From: UBA6163 sp041753075
GTDB lineage: Bacteria > Planctomycetota > Planctomycetia > Pirellulales > Pirellulaceae
Direction: 5' to 3'
DNA: 64,000 bases
Assembly (NCBI GenBank): GCA_041753075.1
Contig: JBGSVE010000011.1
Span: 46,598-110,597 of the forward strand
The notes beneath the pieces are model-generated. The model searched no databases, had not been told where the DNA came from, and worked only from the letters and a program-made list of their open reading frames with translations. How positions within the stretch are numbered: position 1 is the first letter of the stretch; each line of letters opens with the position of its first letter. Position numbers and translations under genes: made by a program. Shown one piece after another: positions 23,390 through 31,856 of the stretch.

Positions 23390-24991
23390 TTGACGTCCCA
23401 GGTAAGGCCACGAAGCATGGCAACATGGTCTCAATATGTTTATGCCGCGCTATTGGTGTCGATAGTCGGCGGATGTGATCGAGCCGATAAAAATCGTTTG
23501 GCACTGGGTAGCGACTCAACGGCTTCGGCTGAAATGGCGACAATGACCGGTGACTCACCAGAAAACGATGACACGGTTGTGGTGGCTAAGGTTGAAATGT
23601 TTTGCAGCGGCTGCCACGCGCTGCCGAAGCCAAGCAGTTATTCACAAGAACATTGGCCCCGCGAAGTTGAGCGGGGATTCGAATTCTATTTTGCCAGTGG
23701 GCGACATGATTTGGTTACGCCCAGTAACGCCGAAGCGAATCATTATTTTGCCAGTCGGTCACCGCAGTCGTTGCGACTCCCCTCGCCGCTCCCGATCGAC
23801 GCCGATGCCGCCGGGCGATTTCGCGTCCCAGGGACATCGGCACCACCTGAATTAGAATCCGCCGTCGCTGGAGCAGGAATTGAGCTTTTCCGCTGGCCGG
23901 CTCCGATCGGCTTGATGCTGTTGATGAGCGACATGCGCAGCGGCAACATCATGGCCAGCCGTTATACCGGATCAAGTTTGCAACAATGCCAAGTCGTTGC
24001 AAAACTGAGACATCCCTGCCGAATGACACAATGCGATCTGGACGACGATGGCAAGCTCGGATTACTCGTCGCCGAATTGGGCAGCTTTCTGCCCGCCGAT
24101 CATTCACGCGGACAAGTCGTCTGGCTGCGGCATCAGTCGGACACGGCGTTAGACTTTGAAAAAGTGGTTCTGTTGCGTGGCTGTGGACGTGTTGCCGACG
24201 TTCAAGCCGGCGATCTCGACGGTGACGGTGACCTTGATATTAGCGTTGCCGACTTCGGTTGGCACAAAACTGGTCGGTTGCTGTGGCTTGAACGGATCGC
24301 CGATGGGTCGGTTGATGCAAACAGCTTCGTGCGCCATGAGATCGATTCTCGGTCCGGTACCCTGCAATGTTCAATTCACGACATCAACCGCGATGGCAAG
24401 CTTGATATTATCGCGCTGATCGCACAGGAAACCGAATCCGTGATTGCTTATTTGAATGATGGATTAGGCGGCTTCCAGCCCACGGTTCTTTACACTGCCA
24501 GCGACCCGTCATTCGGCAGCAGTGGTATGGACCTATGCGATTTTGATTCCGACGGCGATACCGATATCGTCTATTCCAACGGAGATTCGTTTGATCGATT
24601 TGAGGTCAAGCCATACCATGGTGTTCATTGGCTTGAAAACCAAGGCGATCTGCAATTCACCGAACACCTCGTCGCGTCATTGCCGGGAGTCCATCGCGCG
24701 GTTCCGACTGATTTAGACGCCGATGGAGATCTCGACATTGTCGCCAGCACGTTTCTTCCCGAGCATTTGGCCGCGTTTTTTGAGGATCAAGATCCCATAG
24801 CGGTTGTTTGGATTGAGAATCTGGGGGATCAATCGTTTCGCATTAGGCCGCTGCAAGTTGGCAAGTGCATTCACCCAGCGATGTGCGTAGCGGATATAAA
24901 CGAAGATGGTCTTCCCGATATTGCCACGGCAAACTTTTATGAAGATGCTTCGAAAGCGTTGCCACCTATCGATTTGATGCTTTCGCAATAG
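23390..24991 (+). CDS. Monohaem cytochrome c / VCBS-repeat lipoprotein
   Basis: A 533-residue exported lipoprotein. A TTG at 23390 has an excellent GAAGGAG 7 nt upstream; an ATG at 23417 is the alternative. Both give the same lipobox, LLVSIVGGC. One c-type haem motif, CSGCH, lies near residue 71. The rest is a propeller with six Ca-loop motifs (DLDDDGKLG, DLDGDGDLD, DINRDGKLD, DFDSDGDTD, DLDADGDLD, DINEDGLPD). There is no ASPIC/UnbV domain. The haem-plus-propeller arrangement links redox chemistry with the surface scaffold formed by its neighbours. It heads a same-strand run with the next two genes, after the pilin terminator, so it probably begins a three-gene operon. The longer frame from 23144 overlaps the pilin gene and is unlikely. 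Confidence 0.82.
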   Translation: MTSQVRPRSMATWSQYVYAALLVSIVGGCDRADKNRLALGSDSTASAEMATMTGDSPENDDTVVVAKVEMFCSGCHALPKPSSYSQEHWPREVERGFEFYFASGRHDLVTPSNAEANHYFASRSPQSLRLPSPLPIDADAAGRFRVPGTSAPPELESAVAGAGIELFRWPAPIGLMLLMSDMRSGNIMASRYTGSSLQQCQVVAKLRHPCRMTQCDLDDDGKLGLLVAELGSFLPADHSRGQVVWLRHQSDTALDFEKVVLLRGCGRVADVQAGDLDGDGDLDISVADFGWHKTGRLLWLERIADGSVDANSFVRHEIDSRSGTLQCSIHDINRDGKLDIIALIAQETESVIAYLNDGLGGFQPTVLYTASDPSFGSSGMDLCDFDSDGDTDIVYSNGDSFDRFEVKPYHGVHWLENQGDLQFTEHLVASLPGVHRAVPTDLDADGDLDIVASTFLPEHLAAFFEDQDPIAVVWIENLGDQSFRIRPLQVGKCIHPAMCVADINEDGLPDIATANFYEDASKALPPIDLMLSQ

Positions 24992-25074
24992 ACCGACGCC
25001 AACCTTGACCGCACTAGCGAACTTCGACAATGCACTGCAGCGCCGACGGCCACTATCGTTCACGACAACCGTAT

Positions 25075-28044
25075 ATGACTCAAACGATGATGCATTTACT
25101 GTTGCTTTTCGGGTGCGTCGTCGGATGCGAGTCGCAGCGATCTGCATCGCCGATAGTCGGTAACTCAGCAACCACCGTCACCAGCGAATCAGCGCGAGAC
25201 GACGCCATTGAGCAGGCGTTAGCGCTGCAAGCCGCCGATAAGTTCTCGGCGGCATGTGAAATATTTCGCCGCCTGCTATTGAACAATCCGAAAGATTACG
25301 AAGTCTTGTTCCATCTTGCCAATGCGGAATCGAGTCGTGGCAATAAGAATCTCGCGATCGAACTGCTCAGTGAGATTCCCGCAGCGCATCCCGATGCAGG
25401 GTTGCCGGCGTTGGGCGTCTCGGCAGGTTGGTGCATGGAGCTTGATCGTTATGACGAAGCGGAAACGCGATACCGAAAAGTGCTGGAAATTGACCCCAAG
25501 GCGAATAGGGCGCGGCGCGAACTTGCTTACATCTTTAACCGACAAGGTCGTCGACACGAAGCCGTCGCGCTAGTTCGTGAACTCTGTGTAGCGGGAGACG
25601 TGATGCAAGATGAATTGCATTCGTTGATTGTCGAAGCCGACGCAATGTACGATCCGCCGGGACAAGTTCCCGCGCCGGGCGTTCGTCCTTATTGGCCGAT
25701 CGGAGAACTGGGAGTCGCTCGCCAACTGTACACGGAAAATCGATACCAAGAGGCGGCGCAGCACGTTCGACCATTCATCGACTCTGGCACCGCCCCGACT
25801 GCAGCGTTTGCGTTTTACGGTGCCGCGCTCGCCGAATCGCAGGATGAGCCTCAATTTGACTGGTGGCTAAGTCATGTTGATGATTCCGTAAAAACGTACC
25901 CGGAGTATTGGGCCGCTATTGGCACCTATCTGATGCGAGAAGCCAAGTACGACGAAGCACTACGCTCACTCGCTGAGGCCGTGCGGCTGGACCCGACAGA
26001 CTTTCGCTCGACTCGACGCATCGTTCAAGCGTATCGAAGCTTGGACCAACCAAAAATTGCCGAAATCTGGGTTGAACGTTTTGAACGGATGAACCAGATT
26101 TTGAAGTCAAGCATCGCGATCGCCGATGCAAAAACTTCGCCGATCAATCCGATCAACGACTTAACGCAAGACCTGGACTCAGTCGGAAGGCATTTGGAGG
26201 CAATCCTTTGGAAGTCCCTCATCGTCTCGAGTCAAGCCAATGCCGCATATCAACGCGAACTGACTCAATTGCATCGAACGCTGGTTGCCAGTGGTAAAGC
26301 TTTTCCAAGTATTGATCAACGCTGGTGCGGGATCGACTTCGCTGAACTGCCGTTGCCAGTGGGTATCGAGCAACATAAGCCGATTGCACTAGCACAGTCG
26401 GAGTCGCCGCCGAACCTGATTTTTCCCGATCAGCCCGAACATGTGGTGCTGAAGGATGTAACGAAAATGATCGGGCTGAACCATTCGTTTCGAACCGCCA
26501 CGCAGGCGCATTCAAAAGGATTTGCCATCTACCAATCTTTTGGTGGCGGTGTTGCCGTGATTGATTTTGATCTCGACGGGCAATCTGACATCTATCTCGC
26601 CCAAGGTGCTGCGGATGAACCCGAATTTGTGGCAGTGGAATCCGATATTTTGTATCGCACGGTTGTCGCAGCCGATGATCGCCGGCTTGAAAACGTTACC
26701 GACCAGGCTGGACTGAGCGAACAAGACTACACGATCGGTGCCACGTCAGGCGACTGGAACCAAGATGGATTTCCTGATCTTGCGGTGTCCGGTATCGGTT
26801 TAAATCGGCTGCTAATCAACCAAGGCGATGGAACGTTTCAGCGTAAGTCGTTGGACCCGGTTGGCGATTTCCGACGTGGCAGCACATCGTTGGCGATGGC
26901 TGATGTGACCGGTGACCAGTTGCCTGATCTGATCGTACTGAACTATCTGCGTGACGCCGAAATCGCAAAGCGACCGCGGCTGGACGCTGCCGGAAACCCG
27001 CTGGATACAATTTCGCCTTTGAGTGTAAAACCGGCTCGCGATCAGCTCTATGCAAATACGCCCACAGGAACTTGGCAGGTATCGGAAGTCGGCGATTCGC
27101 CTGCGGACGCTTGCACTGGCCTAGGTATCGTCGTCACCGATCTGCTTCCGAACCGCCCTGGGAATGAAATATTTATAGGAAACGATGAGTTGCGAAATCA
27201 ATTATGGGTTCGCAAGCCGGACCAGGGTTTCGTCGATCTGGCGACCGCGCTGGGTTGTGCGTACGGTTCGCTGGGCGCGGCAACGGGATCGATGGGTATC
27301 GCCGCTGGAGACTTCGATCGTACTGGCACAGTCGATTTGCATGTTGCAAATTATCTCAATGAGTCGGCAAGCCTATTCGTTAGTCGCAATGGTTTCTTTC
27401 GTGACCTGAACGTTCGATATGATCTCGCCAGAACCAGCACACCCATGGTTGGTTTTGGCTGTCAAGCGATCGATGCCACGAATCGTGGCTGGCTCGATTT
27501 GGTCGTGGCAAATGGGCATGTCGAAAACTTGGAAAGCCGTAGTGAGCCGTTTCGGCAACCGCCACAATGGTTTGCCAACCTCGGCGATCGATTCGAAATC
27601 GTGAATGTGCCTACGTGCAGCTATTGGACAACGCCTCATCTGGGTCGCGCGCTCGCACGTCTGGACTTCAATAGCGACGGTCAGGTGGATTTCATCGTCA
27701 CGGACTTGATCGGCCCCACAGCGTTAATTGTCAACGAATCGCCAACTACCCATCATTGGGTTTCATTCCGATTGGTTGGCACTTCGAGCGAACGCGATGC
27801 CATCGGTGCGATGGTCCAGCTCGAAGCTGGCCAACAGCAATGGTCCGCATGGGTCACCGCTGGGGATGGATACCTCTGCAAAAACGAATCGTCCGTGCAT
27901 TTCGGAATCGGTGGCGAAGCCTCGATTCAGCGAGCAACTGTCACTTGGCCAGACGGTCGAAGGCAAACCTACAATGATGTTCCCGTGGACAACGTATTGT
28001 TGGTGACCGAGGGTGAATCCCGGTTGTTCGTGGTCGCAAAGTGA
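25075..28044 (+). CDS. CRTAC1-type lipoprotein C: TPR + FG-GAP/VCBS + ASPIC/UnbV
   Basis: A 989-residue exported lipoprotein; the signal MTQTMMHLLLLFGCVVGC supplies the lipobox, so ATG 25075 is preferred to 25030. TPR-like repeats fill about residues 30-400 (FSAACEIFRRLLLNNPKDYE, YDEALRSLAEAVRLDPTDF). The propeller begins near 488 (SFGGGVAVIDFDLDGQSD). Several Ca loops are eroded compared with paralogue A: TDLLPNRPGNE, DFDRTGTVD and DATNRGWLD lack one or more acidic ligands. The C-terminal ASPIC/UnbV domain begins near 902 (GTSSERDAIGAMVQL) and contains ATVTWPDGRRQTY. It sits between the monohaem VCBS gene and the seven-haem cytochrome gene, with short gaps, so it is probably co-transcribed with them. 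Confidence 0.88.
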   Translation: MTQTMMHLLLLFGCVVGCESQRSASPIVGNSATTVTSESARDDAIEQALALQAADKFSAACEIFRRLLLNNPKDYEVLFHLANAESSRGNKNLAIELLSEIPAAHPDAGLPALGVSAGWCMELDRYDEAETRYRKVLEIDPKANRARRELAYIFNRQGRRHEAVALVRELCVAGDVMQDELHSLIVEADAMYDPPGQVPAPGVRPYWPIGELGVARQLYTENRYQEAAQHVRPFIDSGTAPTAAFAFYGAALAESQDEPQFDWWLSHVDDSVKTYPEYWAAIGTYLMREAKYDEALRSLAEAVRLDPTDFRSTRRIVQAYRSLDQPKIAEIWVERFERMNQILKSSIAIADAKTSPINPINDLTQDLDSVGRHLEAILWKSLIVSSQANAAYQRELTQLHRTLVASGKAFPSIDQRWCGIDFAELPLPVGIEQHKPIALAQSESPPNLIFPDQPEHVVLKDVTKMIGLNHSFRTATQAHSKGFAIYQSFGGGVAVIDFDLDGQSDIYLAQGAADEPEFVAVESDILYRTVVAADDRRLENVTDQAGLSEQDYTIGATSGDWNQDGFPDLAVSGIGLNRLLINQGDGTFQRKSLDPVGDFRRGSTSLAMADVTGDQLPDLIVLNYLRDAEIAKRPRLDAAGNPLDTISPLSVKPARDQLYANTPTGTWQVSEVGDSPADACTGLGIVVTDLLPNRPGNEIFIGNDELRNQLWVRKPDQGFVDLATALGCAYGSLGAATGSMGIAAGDFDRTGTVDLHVANYLNESASLFVSRNGFFRDLNVRYDLARTSTPMVGFGCQAIDATNRGWLDLVVANGHVENLESRSEPFRQPPQWFANLGDRFEIVNVPTCSYWTTPHLGRALARLDFNSDGQVDFIVTDLIGPTALIVNESPTTHHWVSFRLVGTSSERDAIGAMVQLEAGQQQWSAWVTAGDGYLCKNESSVHFGIGGEASIQRATVTWPDGRRQTYNDVPVDNVLLVTEGESRLFVVAK

Positions 28045-28092
28045 TCTGATTTGAAAGTGACTACCTCTCGACGACGAACGTACACGACCAGA

Positions 28093-30072
28093 ATGTTTTA
28101 TACAAAACAATTCATATCTTGGATGCTCGGTGCCGCTTGTGCTGCAGCGCCGTTGGGTTGCACCAAACCACCGTCTCCATCCCAATTATCCCAAGTCGAT
28201 GTGGCCGCTCAATCAAATCACGCTACCTCACGCCCGCAATCCGCTTCGGTCACCGCCGCCACGCCACAATTGCCCCTTGGAATGGTTGGGACCCAGTCCT
28301 GTGCTGGATGTCATCCGAAACAACACGCCTCCTACTTGACCACGGCACACAGCCGATCGCTGCAACGAGCCGAAGAAGTCAAGATGGACTTAGCAGGCAC
28401 GTTAGCTCATCCGCTGAGTGAAACATCTTATGAGGTATCGGAATTGGATCATCACGCCGTGCATCGTGAATGGAAGTACTTCAAAGATCATACGTTCGGC
28501 GCTGCGTCGAAACCGATTACGCTCTCCGCTGCCGATCCCCGGATGGTGATAGCCGAGTTACCGGTCCGCTATGTGATGGGCAGCGGTTCGTTTGCGAAAG
28601 GTTACTTGTTGTCCGACCCACCGTATCTGATCCAATCACCAGTGACTTGGTATCGCGGGCCCAAGGCGCTGGGAATGGCTCCCGGCTATGATTTCAAAGT
28701 GCATTCTGGCATGACGCGTGTGATCGCGGACGAATGTTTGTTTTGCCACGCCGGGAGCGTGACCCAACGACTGGGAAACAATGAACAGTTCGATGTCCCG
28801 GCGACCGCAATTGGTTGTGAGCGTTGCCATGGACCGGGTCTATCGCACGCAACCAAATTTAAAATTGGCAGCGATCAATCGGCCTTCGCAAAATCGAATC
28901 TCGAAAATACCGAAATTGTTCATCCTGGAAAGCTGTCTCGATCGCTAGCCGAAGCCGTCTGTGCGCAGTGTCACCTACAAGGCGACATCGTCGTCCAGGC
29001 GGACGGCAAATCAATTTGGGACTTTAAGCCAGGTGAACCACTGGCTGACACGCGGATTGCTTACAAAATCGATAGCCCCAAAGGAGATGAGAAAACCTTC
29101 GTCGATCACTTTGATCAATTGTGGCAAAGCAAGTGCTACTTAGAATCCGATTCTCTCACCTGCATCACCTGTCACGACCCTCATCATGTCCAAAACAAAG
29201 ATTCAGCGGTTGCCGACCAGCAGGCCAATTGCTTGAAGTGTCATAGTGATCAAGCTTGTGGTCTTGAGCTTGTCGAACGCCAACGCCAAAACGAGAACCA
29301 ATGTGTGGCGTGTCACATGCCGAAATCGGCGAGCGAAGTGCCCCATGCCGCGACCACAAACCATCTAATCAACATTCCCGCAGCAACAGTGAAGATTCCG
29401 CAGCGACCGCAACACATCACGCTTCGCAAACTTTACAGTCCACTCGACGAAGCCGCAAAGACCACAAGCCGGCGAGTTGAATTGCTGGCTACTGCCTATT
29501 GGATTTTGGACAACGTCAAACATGACGACATACCCGATTCGGACGTGGACAAAGCAATCGAAGACTTGATCCAATTAAGTCAATCGCAGCCGAAGGACGC
29601 TAGTGTGCTCACGTGTATCGCAAGACTGGCTCGCCACCAAGCCGAGGGCAGTACAAACGAGGTCGCCGATGCACAGACGATTTCCGACTATTGGGCCATA
29701 GCCGGCAAATACGCACGTGCGGCACTGGCCATCGAATTACAACCATCCGCCAATCGCAAAGCGGCGCTGGAAGTCATTGCGTCCAAACAATTCGGCGACG
29801 GAGATTTCCCAGCCGCGACGCAAAGTTACCTTGAGCTAACCAGAATTAGGCGTGCAGCCATCGATTGGTACAATTTGGGGATTTGCTATGGACGCCTGAA
29901 ACGATTTCCCGAAGCTGAGCAAGCGCTGCGGGAATCCATTCGCCTCAACGGGACGTATGCCGCACCCTACCGCTCGCTGTCGATTCTCTACTCCTCAGTC
30001 AACCCGCAACTCGCCGAGCAAATGGGACAAATACACGAGTTTCTCGCCAACCAGAACACAGCGCTCAGGTGA
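28093..30072 (+). CDS. Seven-haem cytochrome c with TPR-like C-terminus (cytochrome c554-like), lipoprotein
   Basis: A 659-residue exported lipoprotein (signal ending AAPLGC; ATG 28093, with an in-frame TTG at 28051 as alternative). Seven CxxCH haem motifs are visible: CAGCH near residue 70, then CLFCH, CERCH, CAQCH, CITCH, CLKCH and CVACH, the last near 404. Their spacing suits the cytochrome c554/NrfB-like multihaem group. From about 520 the chain is helical with TPR-like pairs, for example WYNLGICYGRLKRFPEAEQA. It likely carries electrons between periplasmic or surface partners; the substrate is unknown. It lies 48 nt after CRTAC1-type gene C and ends the run of genes. A weak hairpin (30136-30155) follows. 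Confidence 0.87.
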   Translation: MFYTKQFISWMLGAACAAAPLGCTKPPSPSQLSQVDVAAQSNHATSRPQSASVTAATPQLPLGMVGTQSCAGCHPKQHASYLTTAHSRSLQRAEEVKMDLAGTLAHPLSETSYEVSELDHHAVHREWKYFKDHTFGAASKPITLSAADPRMVIAELPVRYVMGSGSFAKGYLLSDPPYLIQSPVTWYRGPKALGMAPGYDFKVHSGMTRVIADECLFCHAGSVTQRLGNNEQFDVPATAIGCERCHGPGLSHATKFKIGSDQSAFAKSNLENTEIVHPGKLSRSLAEAVCAQCHLQGDIVVQADGKSIWDFKPGEPLADTRIAYKIDSPKGDEKTFVDHFDQLWQSKCYLESDSLTCITCHDPHHVQNKDSAVADQQANCLKCHSDQACGLELVERQRQNENQCVACHMPKSASEVPHAATTNHLINIPAATVKIPQRPQHITLRKLYSPLDEAAKTTSRRVELLATAYWILDNVKHDDIPDSDVDKAIEDLIQLSQSQPKDASVLTCIARLARHQAEGSTNEVADAQTISDYWAIAGKYARAALAIELQPSANRKAALEVIASKQFGDGDFPAATQSYLELTRIRRAAIDWYNLGICYGRLKRFPEAEQALRESIRLNGTYAAPYRSLSILYSSVNPQLAEQMGQIHEFLANQNTALR

Positions 30073-30135
30073 AAATAGCTCACCATTGGCGAATTTCCAA
30101 TTTCAAGTGAGGCAGTCCGCCACGGTCACCCATGT

Positions 30136-30155
30136 ATTAGCCGTTGTCGGCTGAT
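30136..30155 (+). terminator. Weak hairpin after the multihaem cytochrome gene
   Basis: ATTAGCCG (30136-30143) pairs with CGGCTGAT (30148-30155), one pair being a wobble, around a TTGT loop. No U-tract follows, so it is a weak candidate for the end of the upstream operon. Confidence 0.3.
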
Positions 30156-30201
30156 TAGTTAACGATCGTATTTTCGTCCAACCTTTTCTCTTTGAGCGTC
30201 G

Positions 30202-30285
30202 TCAACCCGGCTTGGTCTCGACAGCAGCGACGACGCTCACTTGCAGGACTGTCAGAAAGAGGTAGAGCGAGAGGAATGTTTTCAT
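30202..30285 (-). pseudogene. Signal-peptide fragment of a lost exported protein (27 codons)
   Basis: A short frame on the minus strand, MKTFLSLYLFLTVLQV then SVVAAVETKPG, reads as a complete cleavable signal peptide followed by only a few mature residues and a stop. It fits the remnant of a secreted protein gene whose body has been lost. Nothing else coding is visible in 30073-30534. An independent tiny peptide gene cannot be excluded. Confidence 0.3.
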
Positions 30286-30432
30286 GAGATGAATTGCAAA
30301 GTTAAGATGCGGATTGCAAAGATCGCTAAAGGTTCGAGTGTATCGGAGGTAAGCAGGTATGAAGGTTTTTTCGGATTTTGTCGTCCGCTTTGGCGCTAGC
30401 CACGACTCCCACATTTAACCGGGTCTATCGCC

Positions 30433-30478
30433 AAAACGGCTAATTTGCCTGATGTGAAAAGCGATAAGCCGCCGTTTT
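30433..30478. repeat. Inverted repeat in non-coding stretch
   Basis: AAAACGGC (30433-30440) is the exact inverse of GCCGTTTT (30471-30478), separated by 30 nt. It lies in a gene-free stretch next to the PQQ pseudogene. It could be a leftover bidirectional terminator for genes now lost. Confidence 0.35.
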
Positions 30479-30534
30479 GCTTCTCAGAATTAAGTCGTCA
30501 CCGAGTGGTATCGGACTCGCTATGATCTGCTCGC

Positions 30535-30969
30535 CTAATTCATAGCAGCTATTTCTTGATACTCGTCAGCAGCGCGGAATATGGTGACGTTGCCGTCATG
30601 ATCACCCACCATGATACAATCACCACTGGCAATTGGCGATGAAGAAAACTTACCACCCAAACGTTCTCGCCAAACTAGTTCGCCGTCGGAGTGACGCAGT
30701 GCGTGCAAAATGCCGCTATCGGTAATAGTGTAAACCAAGTCGCCCACGCGTATCGGGCTAGCCATCAACGGCATGCCTTTTGATTGACGCCACGGGACGT
30801 GAGTATTCGTGACATCACCTGATCCAGTTGGATCGATCGCCACGAGGTCGTTCCCGACTTAGCCGGTGGCGATGATGACTTTGCCGTCGACCGCGATCGG
30901 CGTGCAGCCTGGGCTGAAGCCACTGGGTTCCTTGCTATGCTTCAGACGCCATATTTCCGCGCCGGTTTG
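30535..30969 (-). pseudogene. PQQ-binding-like beta-propeller protein, broken fragment
   Basis: The minus strand encodes two adjoining pieces of a PQQ/BamB-like propeller in one frame: TGAEIWRLKHSKEPSGF and PIAVDGKVIIATG, then a TAA stop at 30859-30861, then VGNDLVAIDPTGSGDV, SDGELVWRERLGGKFSSSP and DGNVTIFRAADEY. The blade pattern (V-DGKV, GELVWR) is typical of planctomycete PQQ_2 proteins. A nonsense change plus loss of the N-terminal blades and signal peptide make it inactive. In the last 28 nt another frame (30942-31457) overlaps, suggesting a fusion with unrelated DNA. Confidence 0.7.
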
Positions 30970-31457
30970 GAACAACCATCGGGAACTTTCAATGTCGCGA
31001 CTCGACGAGGCTTTCCATTTTCAGCGCTGTCAAGAACCAGGGAGACATCCGATGCAAGTTTGCTGTATGGCGCAAAGACGGCAGTAGATGGGATGCGAAG
31101 CGAGCCTATCGTAACGGAGTTCGCGAAAGCGACTTGAACAGAGGTGTCGTCGCCATTGACCTTTCCTACATTGCGATCGTTGTGGTTGCTCATCACACCA
31201 CGCGAGTTTTTGCCGCTTAGATTCAGATCGTCCGCCGGGTTGAATATCTTTTTCCACGCACCTTTGTTGTTGTTGGAATCGAACCCGGTCGGAACGAGCA
31301 CAGGTTGATCATCACCCAGCGGAGTTGGGAAGGCGATCACGCAAATGTCTTGGTAGTTTTTATGGCATGGAGTCTCGCACAGATCATAGGTTGCTATCCC
31401 TAACGCACTTCTTTGTGCGTCCCATCGAGCATCGTCAAAGGACGCCCTGGACAACAC
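30942..31457 (-). CDS. Unrecognised 171-codon frame next to the PQQ fragment
   Basis: I do not recognise this protein. It has no signal peptide. The central part (GKNSRGVMSN, VQVAFANSVTIGSLRIPSTA, LVLDSAENGKP) reads like a secreted beta-rich domain, but the N-terminus is abrupt. The C-terminus runs into the PQQ pseudogene in another frame. In this decayed stretch it is more likely a fragment of a larger lost gene than an intact gene. Confidence 0.3.
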   Translation of the reverse strand: MLSRASFDDARWDAQRSALGIATYDLCETPCHKNYQDICVIAFPTPLGDDQPVLVPTGFDSNNNKGAWKKIFNPADDLNLSGKNSRGVMSNHNDRNVGKVNGDDTSVQVAFANSVTIGSLRIPSTAVFAPYSKLASDVSLVLDSAENGKPRRVATLKVPDGCSKPARKYGV

Positions 31458-31540
31458 AGATCCACCATCGCATGGTGCGAATAAGTAGCCTGACCCTATT
31501 CATAAGTGAACATCTCAGCCTTAACAAAAGTGACAGCAAC

Positions 31541-31643
31541 TAGGCTCTGTTTGAAAAGGGGTCTGACCCTCTCCGACAACGCCAAAGTATCGAGAAATCT
31601 GAATTGTCTCCAAAGGGTCAGACCCCTTTTCAAACAGAGCCTA
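31541..31643. repeat. Perfect 30-bp-arm inverted repeat with 43-nt spacer
   Basis: The left arm (31541-31570, beginning TAGGCTCTGTTTGAAAAGG) is the exact reverse complement of the right arm (31614-31643). The arms contain GGGGTCTGACCC, itself nearly palindromic. The 43-nt spacer (31571-31613) is unrelated. A perfect 30-bp stem would make a very stable hairpin or cruciform. The form suits a REP/MITE-type dispersed element. It lies between the decayed genes and the DUF1592 gene. Confidence 0.85.
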
Positions 31644-31856
31644 GCACAATTGGGCCAAAAGAGGATTTGCGGGCTTGGCATGTGCTCCAATGGCTGCACA
31701 CCGGCGTCCACCAAGCGGACGCAATTTCCGGCTCGCTTCGATGCACATTCGGGTGATCGACTTCACGCATCATTCGTAATCCTTGATGAGCGAAATGCTT
31801 TTTGCCTAGAGGCGAATCGGTTAAACTAAGAATAAAACGATTCCCGCTGCTTCTCC

